Positions 24,813-33,541 of a DNA stretch of 64,000 nt are shown one piece after another. This stretch comes from Clostridia bacterium. Its GTDB lineage: Bacteria > Bacillota > Clostridia > Oscillospirales > Acutalibacteraceae. A program made the translations under genes and the position numbers. How positions within the stretch are numbered: position 1 is the first letter of the stretch; each line of letters begins with the position of its first letter. Location of the stretch: NCBI GenBank assembly GCA_017414965.1, contig JAFQJL010000025.1, positions 1-64,000 on the forward strand, given 5' to 3'. The notes under the pieces are model-generated. The model ran no database searches and was not told the origin of the DNA. It saw only the letters and a program-made list of their open reading frames with translations.

Positions 24813-27800
24813 TTGTACTTAAAATCACTTGAGATCCGCGGCTTTAAGTCGTTTCCGGATAAGACCGTTTTGAATTTTACCGACGGCATTACCGCCGTCG
24901 TCGGCCCTAACGGAAGCGGTAAGTCCAACATCAGCGATGCCATCCGCTGGGTTTTGGGCGAGCAATCGTCCAAAAGCCTGCGCGGCAGCAAGATGGAGGA
25001 CGTTATCTTCAACGGCACGCAGGATCGAAAATCTCTCGGCTTTGCGGAAGTCTCGCTGACCATTGATAACAGCGATCGCGCGCTGGATTTTGACAACGAC
25101 GAGGTGCGCGTCACCCGCCGTTACTATCGCTCGGGCGACAGCGATTATATGCTCAACAACGCCAACGTGCGTCTGCGCGATATTCAGCTATTGTTTATGG
25201 ACACCGGTCTCGGTCGCGACGGCTACTCCATCATCGGACAGGGTCGTGTGACCGATATTGTGGCGTCCAAATCCACCGATCGCCGTGAGATCTTTGAGGA
25301 AGCCGCCGGCATCGCCAAGTACCGTTTCCGCAAAAACGAGGCGGAGCGCCGTCTGGCCAATACCGAAGCCAACCTCCTCCGTCTGCGCGATATGCTGGTG
25401 GAACTGGAAAACCGCGTCGGCCCGTTGGAGACCGAATCCAAAAAAGCGGAGAAGTTTCTGGAATACGCCGGCGAGCGCAAGGGCTTGGAGATCGCGCTGT
25501 GGCTGCACCAGATCGACAAATCTCGCGATACGCTACGGAGCTTGAGCGGCAAGCTGGAATTGGCGCGCACGCAGTATGAGTCCGCCGCCGCCAAGATCGA
25601 CGATATCGATCGGCAGATCGAGGAGATCGGCAATCAGGCGGCGCTGTTGGCCGCGCAGATCGACGGTCTGCGCCGTGCGGCTCAGCAGTACGAAGAAGAA
25701 GCCACTCGTCGCGACGGCGATATTGCCGTCCGGCAAAACGATATTCTGCACAACAACGAAAACATCGCGCGTATGCAGGGCGAGATCGAGCAAAGTGCCT
25801 CCGGCGGTCAGCAGATTGCCGACGAGATCGCGGCTTGCCGTGCGGTGATCACCGAAAAAGAAGCGGCCATCAGCGAAGCGGAAGCCAAGCAGTTGGCGCT
25901 TTCGGAAGAAATGGAAGCCCTCTCCCGTTCGAGTGACGAAGCGGGCAACAAGTTGGAGGAAGCCAATCGCACCGCCGCGGCGCTCGCGTTGCAGATGGCG
26001 GATATCCGCGTGCAGCAGTCCGCCGGTGAGACGGCGCTGTCAGAGATCGATATGCGTCTGTCCCAGTTGACGGCGGCGGCAGAGCTGCGTCAAGCGGCGG
26101 CCGAAGCCGCGGCAGCGGAGTTGGCGGAGAGTCAGCAGGCGGTTGCCGCTTGCAAGGAGCAAGTAGACAGTCTGCAAAACACCGTCAACGGCTATCAAAT
26201 GCGCGCCGACTCCCGCAACGCCCGTCTGGAAAAGGCGCGTGCGGAGGCAGACAAGTGCGCACTGGATGCGGAGGACAAACGCCGCCGCATCAAGCTGCTT
26301 GAGGATCTGGAAAACAGCATGGAAGGCTTCTCCGGCAGCGTCAAGCTGGTGATGAAGCAGGCGGACGCCGGCAGTTTGCGCGGCATTCGCGGTCCGGTCA
26401 CGCGATTGATCGACGTGCCGGGCAATCTGGCGCTGGCCATTGAAACGGCGCTCGGCGCGGCGGCGCAGAACATCGTCTGCGACCGCGAGGACGATGCCAA
26501 AAAAGCCATTGCCTTCTTGAAAAACAACGGCGCCGGTCGTGCGACCTTCCTGCCGGTAGACACCGTCAAAGGCAAGACCTTAAACGAAAAAGGCGTTGAG
26601 GACGCATTCGGCGTGGTGGGCATCGCCTCCGAACTGGTCGGATGCGACAGCCGTTACCGCGAGATTCTGGTGAGCCTGCTCGGTCGTACGGTCGTAGCGG
26701 AAACGCTGGATGACGCCACGGCGCTCGCCAAAAAATTCGGTTATCGCTTCCGCATTGTGACGTTGGACGGCCAAGTCGTCAACGCCGGCGGTTCGCTGAC
26801 CGGCGGCTCGCACGTCAAGGGCGCGGGTCTCCTCTCTCGCCGTTCGGAAATTGAAAAATTGGAAAAAGAACTCGCCAAGCTGTCTGACAAAGCCGAGGAC
26901 GCCAAGGCTTCGCTGTCGCAAGCGCAACAGGAGTCATCGGCCGCTACCGCCGCCTTGGTGGGCGCGCAGGGCGAGTTGACCACCGCTCAAGAGGATCTCA
27001 TCCGTCTGGAAGCGGAGCTTCGCCGTCTGTCTGAGACGGAGGAAAACAGCCGTCAGGCCGCAGAGGAATGCCGCGCCGAGATCGAGGCATTGCACACCCG
27101 TGCTGCCGAGCAGAAGCAGCTGGTCGCCGATGCACAAAAGGATGCGGTGGACATCACCGCCAAGCAGGCCGAGATCGAGGCCAAGCTCGCCGAATTGTCC
27201 GGCGGTCGTCAGGAACTGGCCGGTGAGCGCGAGGCGCTGGGCAATCGCTTGTCGGATGTCAAGCTGACCGCCGTGGAAGCGCGCAAGGAAATCGAAGCGC
27301 AGATGACGGTCATCGCCTCGCTGGAACAGCGGCAGACCGATGCGGTCGGCTACCGTGCCTCGTTGGAGGCACAGATCGCCGAGATCGGCGAGCAGAACGC
27401 CGCCATTGAAGCGGCGATCATCGAATTGCAAAACGAGGCGGCCGCGCGCCGTCAGCAAGCGACCGACGTATTGGCGGAAGCCGAGGCGCTCATTGCCAAA
27501 CGCACCGAAGGCGAAGCGGATATCACCGCGCTCCGCCAGCAACAGCGTGAGGCGTCGGATGAAAAAGAGCGTCTGAGCGGCGAAGTCGCGCGTATTGAGG
27601 AAAAGACCATCTCGGCACAGACCGAGACGGACGATATCCTCCGCAAGTTGTACGAAGAATACGAAATGACGCGTGCCGAAGCGGAGGCGGTGGCTCCCCA
27701 ACTGGAGAACATCGGCGAAGCCAGCCGTCGACTTTCGGAACTCAAGAATAAGATCCGCGGACTGGGACACGTTAACGTTGGCGCGATCGACGAATACAAA

Positions 27801-28394
27801 GAAGTCAAAGAACGCTTTGATTTCCTGTCCGAACAAGTGGCGGACGTGGAGGTCTCCCGCAAAGAGCTCTTGGATCTCATCGGCGATCTGGTATCGCAAA
27901 TGCGCGACGTGTTTATCGAGCGCTTCAACGAGATCAACGGTCACTTCGGCAAGATCTTTGCCGAGTTGTTTGGCGGCGGTCGTGCGGAACTCAAGCTGCA
28001 AGACCCGGACAACGTGCTGACCTCCGGCATCGATATGTTCGTGCAGCCGCCGGGTAAGGTGATTTTGAACCTCGATGCGCTGTCGGGCGGTGAAAAGGCG
28101 CTGACCGCCATCGCGTTGTTGTTTGCCATTTTGCGCGTCACCCCCTCCCCGTTCTGCGTGCTCGACGAGATCGAAGCCGCGCTGGACGACGTCAACGTCG
28201 ACCGCTATGCGCAGTATCTGCGCCGCATGACCGACGATACGCAGTTTATCGTCATCACCCACCGCCGCGGTACGATGGAGGAAGCGGACGTGCTGTACGG
28301 CGTCACCATGCAGGAAAAGGGCGTCACCACGATGCTCGAACTGCGCGCCAGCGAGGTGGAAGCGCGCCTCGGCTTGAAACTCAACGAGAATTAA
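24813..28394 (+). CDS. smc: Chromosome condensation ATPase SMC
   Basis: The start is TTG 24813 with AAAAGGATG upstream. The 1193-aa protein has Walker A GPNGSGKSNI at about residues 32-41, long coiled coils (about 170-500 and 680-1010), a central hinge around 515-670 with glycine-rich turns, the ABC signature LSGGEKALTA and Walker B CVLDEIEAALDD near the end. Dimers with ScpA/ScpB organise and segregate the chromosome. The length is typical. Confidence 0.97.
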   Translation: MYLKSLEIRGFKSFPDKTVLNFTDGITAVVGPNGSGKSNISDAIRWVLGEQSSKSLRGSKMEDVIFNGTQDRKSLGFAEVSLTIDNSDRALDFDNDEVRVTRRYYRSGDSDYMLNNANVRLRDIQLLFMDTGLGRDGYSIIGQGRVTDIVASKSTDRREIFEEAAGIAKYRFRKNEAERRLANTEANLLRLRDMLVELENRVGPLETESKKAEKFLEYAGERKGLEIALWLHQIDKSRDTLRSLSGKLELARTQYESAAAKIDDIDRQIEEIGNQAALLAAQIDGLRRAAQQYEEEATRRDGDIAVRQNDILHNNENIARMQGEIEQSASGGQQIADEIAACRAVITEKEAAISEAEAKQLALSEEMEALSRSSDEAGNKLEEANRTAAALALQMADIRVQQSAGETALSEIDMRLSQLTAAAELRQAAAEAAAAELAESQQAVAACKEQVDSLQNTVNGYQMRADSRNARLEKARAEADKCALDAEDKRRRIKLLEDLENSMEGFSGSVKLVMKQADAGSLRGIRGPVTRLIDVPGNLALAIETALGAAAQNIVCDREDDAKKAIAFLKNNGAGRATFLPVDTVKGKTLNEKGVEDAFGVVGIASELVGCDSRYREILVSLLGRTVVAETLDDATALAKKFGYRFRIVTLDGQVVNAGGSLTGGSHVKGAGLLSRRSEIEKLEKELAKLSDKAEDAKASLSQAQQESSAATAALVGAQGELTTAQEDLIRLEAELRRLSETEENSRQAAEECRAEIEALHTRAAEQKQLVADAQKDAVDITAKQAEIEAKLAELSGGRQELAGEREALGNRLSDVKLTAVEARKEIEAQMTVIASLEQRQTDAVGYRASLEAQIAEIGEQNAAIEAAIIELQNEAAARRQQATDVLAEAEALIAKRTEGEADITALRQQQREASDEKERLSGEVARIEEKTISAQTETDDILRKLYEEYEMTRAEAEAVAPQLENIGEASRRLSELKNKIRGLGHVNVGAIDEYKEVKERFDFLSEQVADVEVSRKELLDLIGDLVSQMRDVFIERFNEINGHFGKIFAELFGGGRAELKLQDPDNVLTSGIDMFVQPPGKVILNLDALSGGEKALTAIALLFAILRVTPSPFCVLDEIEAALDDVNVDRYAQYLRRMTDDTQFIVITHRRGTMEEADVLYGVTMQEKGVTTMLELRASEVEARLGLKLNEN

Positions 28395-28403
28395 GGAGTA
28401 ACT

Positions 28404-29315
28404 ATGGGACTTTTCAGCAAGATCGGCGAAGGATTGCGCAAAACGCGCGGTTCGCTGATGAACTCGGTCAATTCGATGCTCAGAGCCTTTGGCAAGGTGG
28501 ACGACGAGCTGTTTGAGGAACTCGAGGAGATCCTCATCGCCGGCGACGTCGGCATCAACACCTCCTCGCACATCTGCGAGGAGCTGCGCCGCCGTGTCAA
28601 AGAGGAGGGCATCAAAGACCCCGCACTCATCCGTGATCTGCTTCGCGAGATCGTCGCGGATATGCTTCGCGGCGATTCCGCCATGCATATCCACACCAAA
28701 CCGTCGGTCGTGCTGGTCATCGGCGTCAACGGCGTCGGAAAGACCACCACCATCGGCAAACTGGCGATGCGGTACAAGCAAGCCGGCAAGACGGTGCTGT
28801 TGGGTGCGGCCGATACCTTCCGTGCCGCCGCCATCGAGCAGTTGGCGGTGTGGGCGGAGCGCGCCGGTTGCGACGTCATTAAGCACGGCGCCGGTGCCGA
28901 TCCGACGGCCGTGGTGTTTGACACCATCTCGGCAGCCAAGGCGCGCGGGGCGGATCTGGTGATCTGCGATACCGCCGGTCGTCTGCACAACAAGAAAAAT
29001 CTGATGGATGAGCTGGCGAAAATGCATCGCATTATCGATCGCGAACTCCCCGATGCCGACAAGGAAACGCTGTTGGTGTTGGATGCCACCACCGGTCAAA
29101 ACGCGGTCAATCAGGCGCGTGAGTTTAAGCAGGTGGCGGATATCTCCGGCATTGTGCTGACCAAGTTGGACGGCACCGCCCGCGGCGGCGTGGTGCTGGC
29201 TATTCAAGAGGATCTCAAGGTGCCGGTCAAATTTATCGGCGTCGGCGAGGGTATCGACGATCTGCAAGAATTTGATCCCGAGGCGTTTACCGCCGGATTG
29301 TTTGAGGAAAACTAA
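28404..29315 (+). CDS. ftsY: Signal recognition particle receptor FtsY
   Basis: The 303-aa SRP GTPase docks translating ribosomes to the membrane translocon. GVNGVGKTTTIGKLA is the G1 loop near residue 111, DTAGRLHNKKNL the G3 region and TKLDGTARGG the G4 region. It lacks the long acidic N-terminal extension of the E. coli protein, as is normal for Firmicutes. It follows smc by 9 nt behind AAGGAG. Confidence 0.97.
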   Translation: MGLFSKIGEGLRKTRGSLMNSVNSMLRAFGKVDDELFEELEEILIAGDVGINTSSHICEELRRRVKEEGIKDPALIRDLLREIVADMLRGDSAMHIHTKPSVVLVIGVNGVGKTTTIGKLAMRYKQAGKTVLLGAADTFRAAAIEQLAVWAERAGCDVIKHGAGADPTAVVFDTISAAKARGADLVICDTAGRLHNKKNLMDELAKMHRIIDRELPDADKETLLVLDATTGQNAVNQAREFKQVADISGIVLTKLDGTARGGVVLAIQEDLKVPVKFIGVGEGIDDLQEFDPEAFTAGLFEEN

Positions 29316-29316
29316 T

Positions 29317-29889
29317 ATGAAATACGTTATTGCCACGCACAACCCCGGAAAATTGGCCGAGCTGCAGCGCATTCTGGCGCCGCTCGGCATTGACGCGATC
29401 ACCGTAGACGGTCTGACCGACGCGGAGGAAACCGGCACTACCTTTGCGGAAAACGCCTATCTTAAAGCGGCGTTGGCCTGCAAAGAAACCGGTCTGCCGG
29501 CCGTGGCGGACGACTCCGGTCTGTGCATCGACGCGCTCGGCGGCGAGCCGGGCGTGCGTACCGCGCGCTATGCGCCGGTCGGTCAGCGCAAGCAGACCGT
29601 GCTGGCGAAATTGGACGGTCTTCCCCGCGAAAAGCGCACGGCGCGCTTTGTTTCGGCGGTCAGCTGCGTCTATCCGGACGGCCGCGAGATCACGGCCGAG
29701 GGCGTGTGCGAGGGGTACATCGGCACCGAATGCCGCGGCGAAGGCGGTTTCGGCTACGACCCGATCTTCGAGGTAGAGGACGGTCGCACCTTTGCTGAAC
29801 TCTCCCCCGAGGAAAAAGACGCGATCAGTCACCGCGGCGTGGCGCTTCGCTTGTTCAAACAGAAATTACAGGAAGAATTGGAGAAATAA
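29317..29889 (+). CDS. rdgB: XTP/dITP pyrophosphatase (RdgB/HAM1 family)
   Basis: The start is ATG 29317, 1 nt after the ftsY stop. The 190-aa enzyme removes non-canonical purine triphosphates from the nucleotide pool. THNPGKLAEL at residues 7-16, FAENAYLKA, ADDSGLCIDALGGEPGV and GFGYDPIF are signatures of the family. All expected catalytic residues are present. Confidence 0.95.
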   Translation: MKYVIATHNPGKLAELQRILAPLGIDAITVDGLTDAEETGTTFAENAYLKAALACKETGLPAVADDSGLCIDALGGEPGVRTARYAPVGQRKQTVLAKLDGLPREKRTARFVSAVSCVYPDGREITAEGVCEGYIGTECRGEGGFGYDPIFEVEDGRTFAELSPEEKDAISHRGVALRLFKQKLQEELEK

Positions 29890-29890
29890 T

Positions 29891-30187
29891 ATGCTTACCA
29901 GTAAACAGCGCGCCTATTTGCGCGGCCTTGCCAATCCGATTGAGGCGATCTTGCACGTCGGCAAGGGCGGCATCGGCGGCACCATTGTCAAGCAGGCAGA
30001 CGATGCCCTGACCGCCCGTGAGCTCATCAAGGGCAAGGTATTGGAAACCGCGCCGGAAACCGCGCGCGAGGTAGCCGAAGAATTGGCTGCCGCTGTGAAT
30101 GCGGAGGTCGTGATGACCATCGGTCGCACGTTTGTGCTGTACCGTCCGCATCCGGAAGAGCCCAAAATCACCCTGCCTCGGAAGTGA
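29891..30187 (+). CDS. yhbY: YhbY/CRM-domain RNA-binding protein
   Basis: This 98-aa protein is one CRM domain. The conserved loop appears as HVGKGGIG near residue 25, and the start MLTSKQRAYLRGLAN is typical. Members associate with the pre-50S ribosomal subunit. It begins 1 nt after rdgB and directly precedes nadD, the common Firmicutes order. Translation is probably coupled, since the only Shine-Dalgarno-like bases lie in the end of rdgB. Confidence 0.93.
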   Translation: MLTSKQRAYLRGLANPIEAILHVGKGGIGGTIVKQADDALTARELIKGKVLETAPETAREVAEELAAAVNAEVVMTIGRTFVLYRPHPEEPKITLPRK

Positions 30188-30191
30188 TCGT

Positions 30192-31388
30192 ATGAAAATC
30201 GGCTTGTTCGGGGGCACGTTTGATCCCCCGCATATTGGCCACGTGGCACTGTCGGAGGGCTGTGCGGCGGCACTCGGGTTGGACCGTGTGCTGTGGATGC
30301 CCACGGCTGTACCTCCCCATAAAATCAAATCCGATATGGCCGATGCCGCCCATCGTCTGGCGATGTGCGAGGCGATCGCCGCGTCGCACCCGCTGATCAC
30401 GGTATCCGATTGGGAGATCCGACAGGGCGGCGCCAGCTTTACGGTGGATACGCTCACCCATCTGACCGCCGAACATCCCCACGACGAGTGGTATTTGCTG
30501 ACCGGCGCGGATATGTTCCGCACGCTCGGCACGTGGCGGCGGTTTCCCGACATCGCCAAAATGGCGGTGCTGTGCGGCATCGCGCGCGACGACAGCAGCT
30601 CGGACGATCTGATGCCAGTCGCGGCGTCGCTGGCGTCCGCCGGCGGCGGGCACGCCGTGGTGCTGCCCGTGGAAGCGCCGACCGTATCCTCGACGGCGAT
30701 CCGCGACGCGATCGCCGGTGGCGGCGAATGGCGGTCGTTGGTACCGCCGGAGGTTGCCGCCTACATCGACAAGCACCACCTATACACCGGCGATACGTCG
30801 GTTCCCTCGGCTGACGAACAGTACACCGAGATTTTACGGCGGCGGTTGTCGCCCTATCGCTTCGAACATTCGTTGGCGGTGGCGGAGGAAGCCAAGCGAC
30901 TGGCGCTGTTATGGGGCGCCGATCCGCAAAAGGCGTATACCGCCGGTCTGTTGCACGACATTTTGAAGGATGCTTCCCGTGAGGAGCAGCAGCAGATCGC
31001 CCGTACCTTCGACGTGACGTTTGACGCCGTCGAGCAAGGCGCGCCCAAGCTGTGGCACGCACGGTTGGCGCCGGTGTTTTTAGAAAATATTCTCGGCGTG
31101 ACCGATCCGGAGATCCTGGGCGCCGTGCGTTATCACACCACCGCCAAGGCCGGTATGTCCCTGCTGGAAACCCTTATCTTTTTGGCGGATTTCACCGCCG
31201 CCGGACGCTCGTATCCCGACGTAGACGTGATGCGGCGGCTGGTGGACACCTCGCTTGACGAGGCACTCCGCTACTCTCTTACGTATACCGTTAACGATCT
31301 GACCGCCAAGGGCGCGGACGTCCATCCGGACACCGCCGCCGCGCTGGCGGAAGTCAATCGGAAAGGAGATCTTCCCCATGGCAAATGA
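30192..31388 (+). CDS. nadD: Fused nicotinate-nucleotide adenylyltransferase and YqeK-type HD hydrolase
   Basis: The start ATG 30192 begins with the nucleotidyltransferase motif MKIGLFGGTFDPPHIGH. Residues 1-197 are NadD, which makes deamido-NAD from nicotinate mononucleotide and ATP; VSSTAIRDAI is its second signature. Residues about 210-398 are an HD-domain hydrolase of the YqeK type (RFEHSLAVAEEA, LLHDILKDA, VRYHTTA), which cleaves Ap4A-like dinucleotides. In most Firmicutes these are two adjacent genes; here they are one 398-aa frame without a stop. The 3' end overlaps the next gene by 11 nt. Confidence 0.93.
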   Translation: MKIGLFGGTFDPPHIGHVALSEGCAAALGLDRVLWMPTAVPPHKIKSDMADAAHRLAMCEAIAASHPLITVSDWEIRQGGASFTVDTLTHLTAEHPHDEWYLLTGADMFRTLGTWRRFPDIAKMAVLCGIARDDSSSDDLMPVAASLASAGGGHAVVLPVEAPTVSSTAIRDAIAGGGEWRSLVPPEVAAYIDKHHLYTGDTSVPSADEQYTEILRRRLSPYRFEHSLAVAEEAKRLALLWGADPQKAYTAGLLHDILKDASREEQQQIARTFDVTFDAVEQGAPKLWHARLAPVFLENILGVTDPEILGAVRYHTTAKAGMSLLETLIFLADFTAAGRSYPDVDVMRRLVDTSLDEALRYSLTYTVNDLTAKGADVHPDTAAALAEVNRKGDLPHGK

Positions 31389-32736
31389 CAACAAATCCGA
31401 CAAGCGTGTATCGCTGACTTCGCGCGTGACGCCCACCAAGAGAACGACGCAAAGCGCGCAGCAGCCGACCAAGCGTCCCTCCGGAAGCGGCGGCTCGGTC
31501 AATCTGTCTCAGCGCACCAAGACGACCGCGAAGGGCGGCACCGGCAAAAAAGCAGCCAAAAAGCCGGTCGGCAAGACCATCATGTGGACGCTGATGGCGT
31601 TGCTGGTGGTGTTATGCATCGTGCTGTTTCTCATCGTGTATCCGCTGATCAAGGATATGTTTGGCGGCGGCTCGTCGGAGATCATCGTGCCGGACGAAGA
31701 TGTGATCGGCTTTACGCAGACTCCGTCGGAGATCAGCGACAAGGTGAATTATTATCTGGTCGGTCTGTTCGGCGAGGAAATCACCGAACAAATGGATTCG
31801 TTAGCGCTGGTCTGCTACGATAAGGATGCCGGCAAGGTCAACGTGATGGAAGTGCCGACCGACACCATTCTCAGCAACGACGACGATCACTGGACGGTAC
31901 GCAAGATCGGTAACGTCTGGGGCAACCCGAAAGCGATCGACTGGTGCGACGAGTGCAAAAAACGCGTATTTGATCCCGAAATCGAGAACAAAACGCACAC
32001 CGTTTGCGGCGCGGCGCTCACCTCCAAGGAGGGCAGCGCGCCGACCAATCTGATTGAGGCGTTTAACTACGAATTCAGTATGCCGATCGACAATTACTAC
32101 CTGTTCCAGCACGGCAGTTTGAAGGAAACGGTGGACTTTTTGGGCGGTCTGGACGTCAAGCTCGCAGACGATATCACCCTCGGCACAGACGAGGATGAAA
32201 AGCACTTTGAGGCCGGCGTGCAAACGCTGTCCGGTGCACAGGTCGTGGATCTGATGAGCGAGGATTACAGCCGCGTCTCGAGCAAAGTGGAGCATCAGGT
32301 TGCCTGCCGTCAGGTGTGGGTGGCGTTGTTTGCACGTCTGGCCGCGCTGGACGTGGACACGATGTACGACGACGTTCTTTACAAGGTGATGAACTGGGAT
32401 AACCCCATCAAAATGCACCGTCTTTCGGATTATATGGAAACCGATACCAAAGAACTGTGCAAATTGATCGCCGAAATGGGCAAACTTCCTTTGGAGAACT
32501 TTACGTTCTATATGATGCCGGGCGAGCCCGCCAACTCCGGTGGTGTGGCGTATTACAGCGGCCACAAATCCGAGGTTGCCAAGTTGTTGCAGGAGCAGTT
32601 TAATCCGTACGGCGATCCCATCAAGGAGGAGACTCTCACGATGGAAGAGATCGCTTTCTATGAGGACGGCGACACCCAAACCCAAACCTTCGCCGATGTG
32701 GCGGTCGAGCAGACCGGCGTGGTCGGAGGCGAATGA
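31378..32736 (+). CDS. LytR-CpsA-Psr-like membrane protein with altered active site
   Basis: This 452-aa protein has a basic, disordered N-terminus of about 65 residues, one membrane helix (about 68-92) and an extracellular LCP-type domain. That domain is recognised by FNYEFSMPIDNYYLF and VDFLGGLDVKLADDI. LCP proteins attach glycopolymers to peptidoglycan. The usual SIPRDT motif reads EVPTDT here, so the conserved arginine is gone. A cysteine-bearing insertion with CDEC and VCGAAL is present, perhaps a zinc site. The yqeK-LCP-rsfS order is common in Clostridia, but the altered motif makes ligase activity uncertain. Confidence 0.8.
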   Translation: MANDNKSDKRVSLTSRVTPTKRTTQSAQQPTKRPSGSGGSVNLSQRTKTTAKGGTGKKAAKKPVGKTIMWTLMALLVVLCIVLFLIVYPLIKDMFGGGSSEIIVPDEDVIGFTQTPSEISDKVNYYLVGLFGEEITEQMDSLALVCYDKDAGKVNVMEVPTDTILSNDDDHWTVRKIGNVWGNPKAIDWCDECKKRVFDPEIENKTHTVCGAALTSKEGSAPTNLIEAFNYEFSMPIDNYYLFQHGSLKETVDFLGGLDVKLADDITLGTDEDEKHFEAGVQTLSGAQVVDLMSEDYSRVSSKVEHQVACRQVWVALFARLAALDVDTMYDDVLYKVMNWDNPIKMHRLSDYMETDTKELCKLIAEMGKLPLENFTFYMMPGEPANSGGVAYYSGHKSEVAKLLQEQFNPYGDPIKEETLTMEEIAFYEDGDTQTQTFADVAVEQTGVVGGE

Positions 32737-32746
32737 GAGGAGTTCT

Positions 32747-33106
32747 ATGAACAGTATGGAGCTGTGCGAGCGCGTGGTACGCTCGCTGGATAAGCACAAA
32801 GCGCAGGATATCTCCGCCATTGGCGTGGCGGACCTGACCGTTGTTACCGATTATTTTGTGGTGGCGGGCGGCACCAGCCAAAACCACGTCCGCAGTCTGG
32901 CGGATTATCTGGAGGACGAACTGGCCGTTGACGGTGTGATCGTCCGCCGCACCGAAGGCTACAACGAATCCAAATGGGTGCTGCTGGATTTCGGCAGCGT
33001 GGTGGTGCATCTGTTCCAGCCGGATACGCGCGAGTATTACGACCTCGAACGCCTGTGGAAAGACGGCGTACAGGTCGATATCACCCCGTGGACAACGGAA
33101 GACTAA
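32747..33106 (+). CDS. rsfS: Ribosomal silencing factor RsfS
   Basis: This 119-aa protein binds ribosomal protein L14 and blocks subunit joining in starved cells. The family core DLTVVTDYFVVAGGTSQNHV and the motif GYNESKWVLLDFGSVVVHLF are complete. GAGAGGAG precedes ATG. It is the last gene of the long operon and is followed by a strong terminator. Confidence 0.95.
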   Translation: MNSMELCERVVRSLDKHKAQDISAIGVADLTVVTDYFVVAGGTSQNHVRSLADYLEDELAVDGVIVRRTEGYNESKWVLLDFGSVVVHLFQPDTREYYDLERLWKDGVQVDITPWTTED

Positions 33107-33139
33107 AAAAAGCCCCACTCACCGAGTGGGGCTTTTTTT
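33107..33139 (+). terminator. Terminator of the plsX-rsfS operon
   Basis: aaaagccccactc and gagtggggctttt form a perfect stem with A and T tracts on the flanks. Confidence 0.95.
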
Positions 33140-33235
33140 AGTGGTGTCTTTCCCTTGCTAAGCGACGAGGGCATCGCTCCCTAGGGGGAACGCCTTTTGA
33201 GGGAGATACCGCTATATTCTGTACGCGAATACCCC

Positions 33236-33264
33236 TTGACAAATCGGGGTGTGGCTTATATAAT
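33236..33264 (+). promoter_or_regulatory. Consensus promoter of the leuS T-box leader
   Basis: TTGACA (33236-33241), a 17-bp spacer and TATAAT (33259-33264). The 95 bases between the rsfS terminator and this promoter show no gene. Confidence 0.9.
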
Positions 33265-33269
33265 AATAT

Positions 33270-33527
33270 GGTATGAAAACGCTGGGATGAGGAATAGTAG
33301 CCGAAGGGATGCGTGCAGAGAGCCGTCGGGTGGTGCAAGACGGTCGCAAAAGCTCGGTGAACTGGCCTTGGAGCGGTCGCCTGAAATCAAAAGAGTAGGC
33401 GCGAACGGCACTCCGCCGTTATCGGAGAGCAGAGTGGTCAGCGCCCTTGGGTGCGGCAACCGGAAGTGGTACCGCGGAGGTTCGTCCTTCGTCTTCCAAA
33501 TGGAAGACGAGGGTATTTTTATTTTAA
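33270..33527 (+). ncRNA. T-box leader controlling leuS
   Basis: The 275-nt leader ends with the T-box sequence gtggtaccgcgg (about 33466-33477), which pairs with the uncharged tRNA acceptor end. A terminator stem follows (ccttcgtcttcc/ggaagacgaggg, about 33486-33513) with a T-rich tail. The 5' part holds the stem I pieces agtag, agagagccgtcgg and ggtgcaagacgg. The triplet CTG at 33362-33364 in gaactggcc is the likeliest specifier and reads leucine, in line with the downstream gene. The specifier is a tentative reading; the T-box itself is clear. Confidence 0.92.
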
Positions 33528-33541
33528 GGAGTGTTTGCAAA

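Noticed and set aside
26934..29438. Minus-strand frame of 834 codons opposite smc and ftsY
   Set aside because: It spans two well-supported genes on the opposite strand. Its length is due to codon bias of the real genes.
33197..33541. N-terminal extension of leuS by 115 codons
   Set aside because: The region is the promoter and T-box leader, and the ATG at 33542 has its own AAGGAG and matches the usual LeuRS start.
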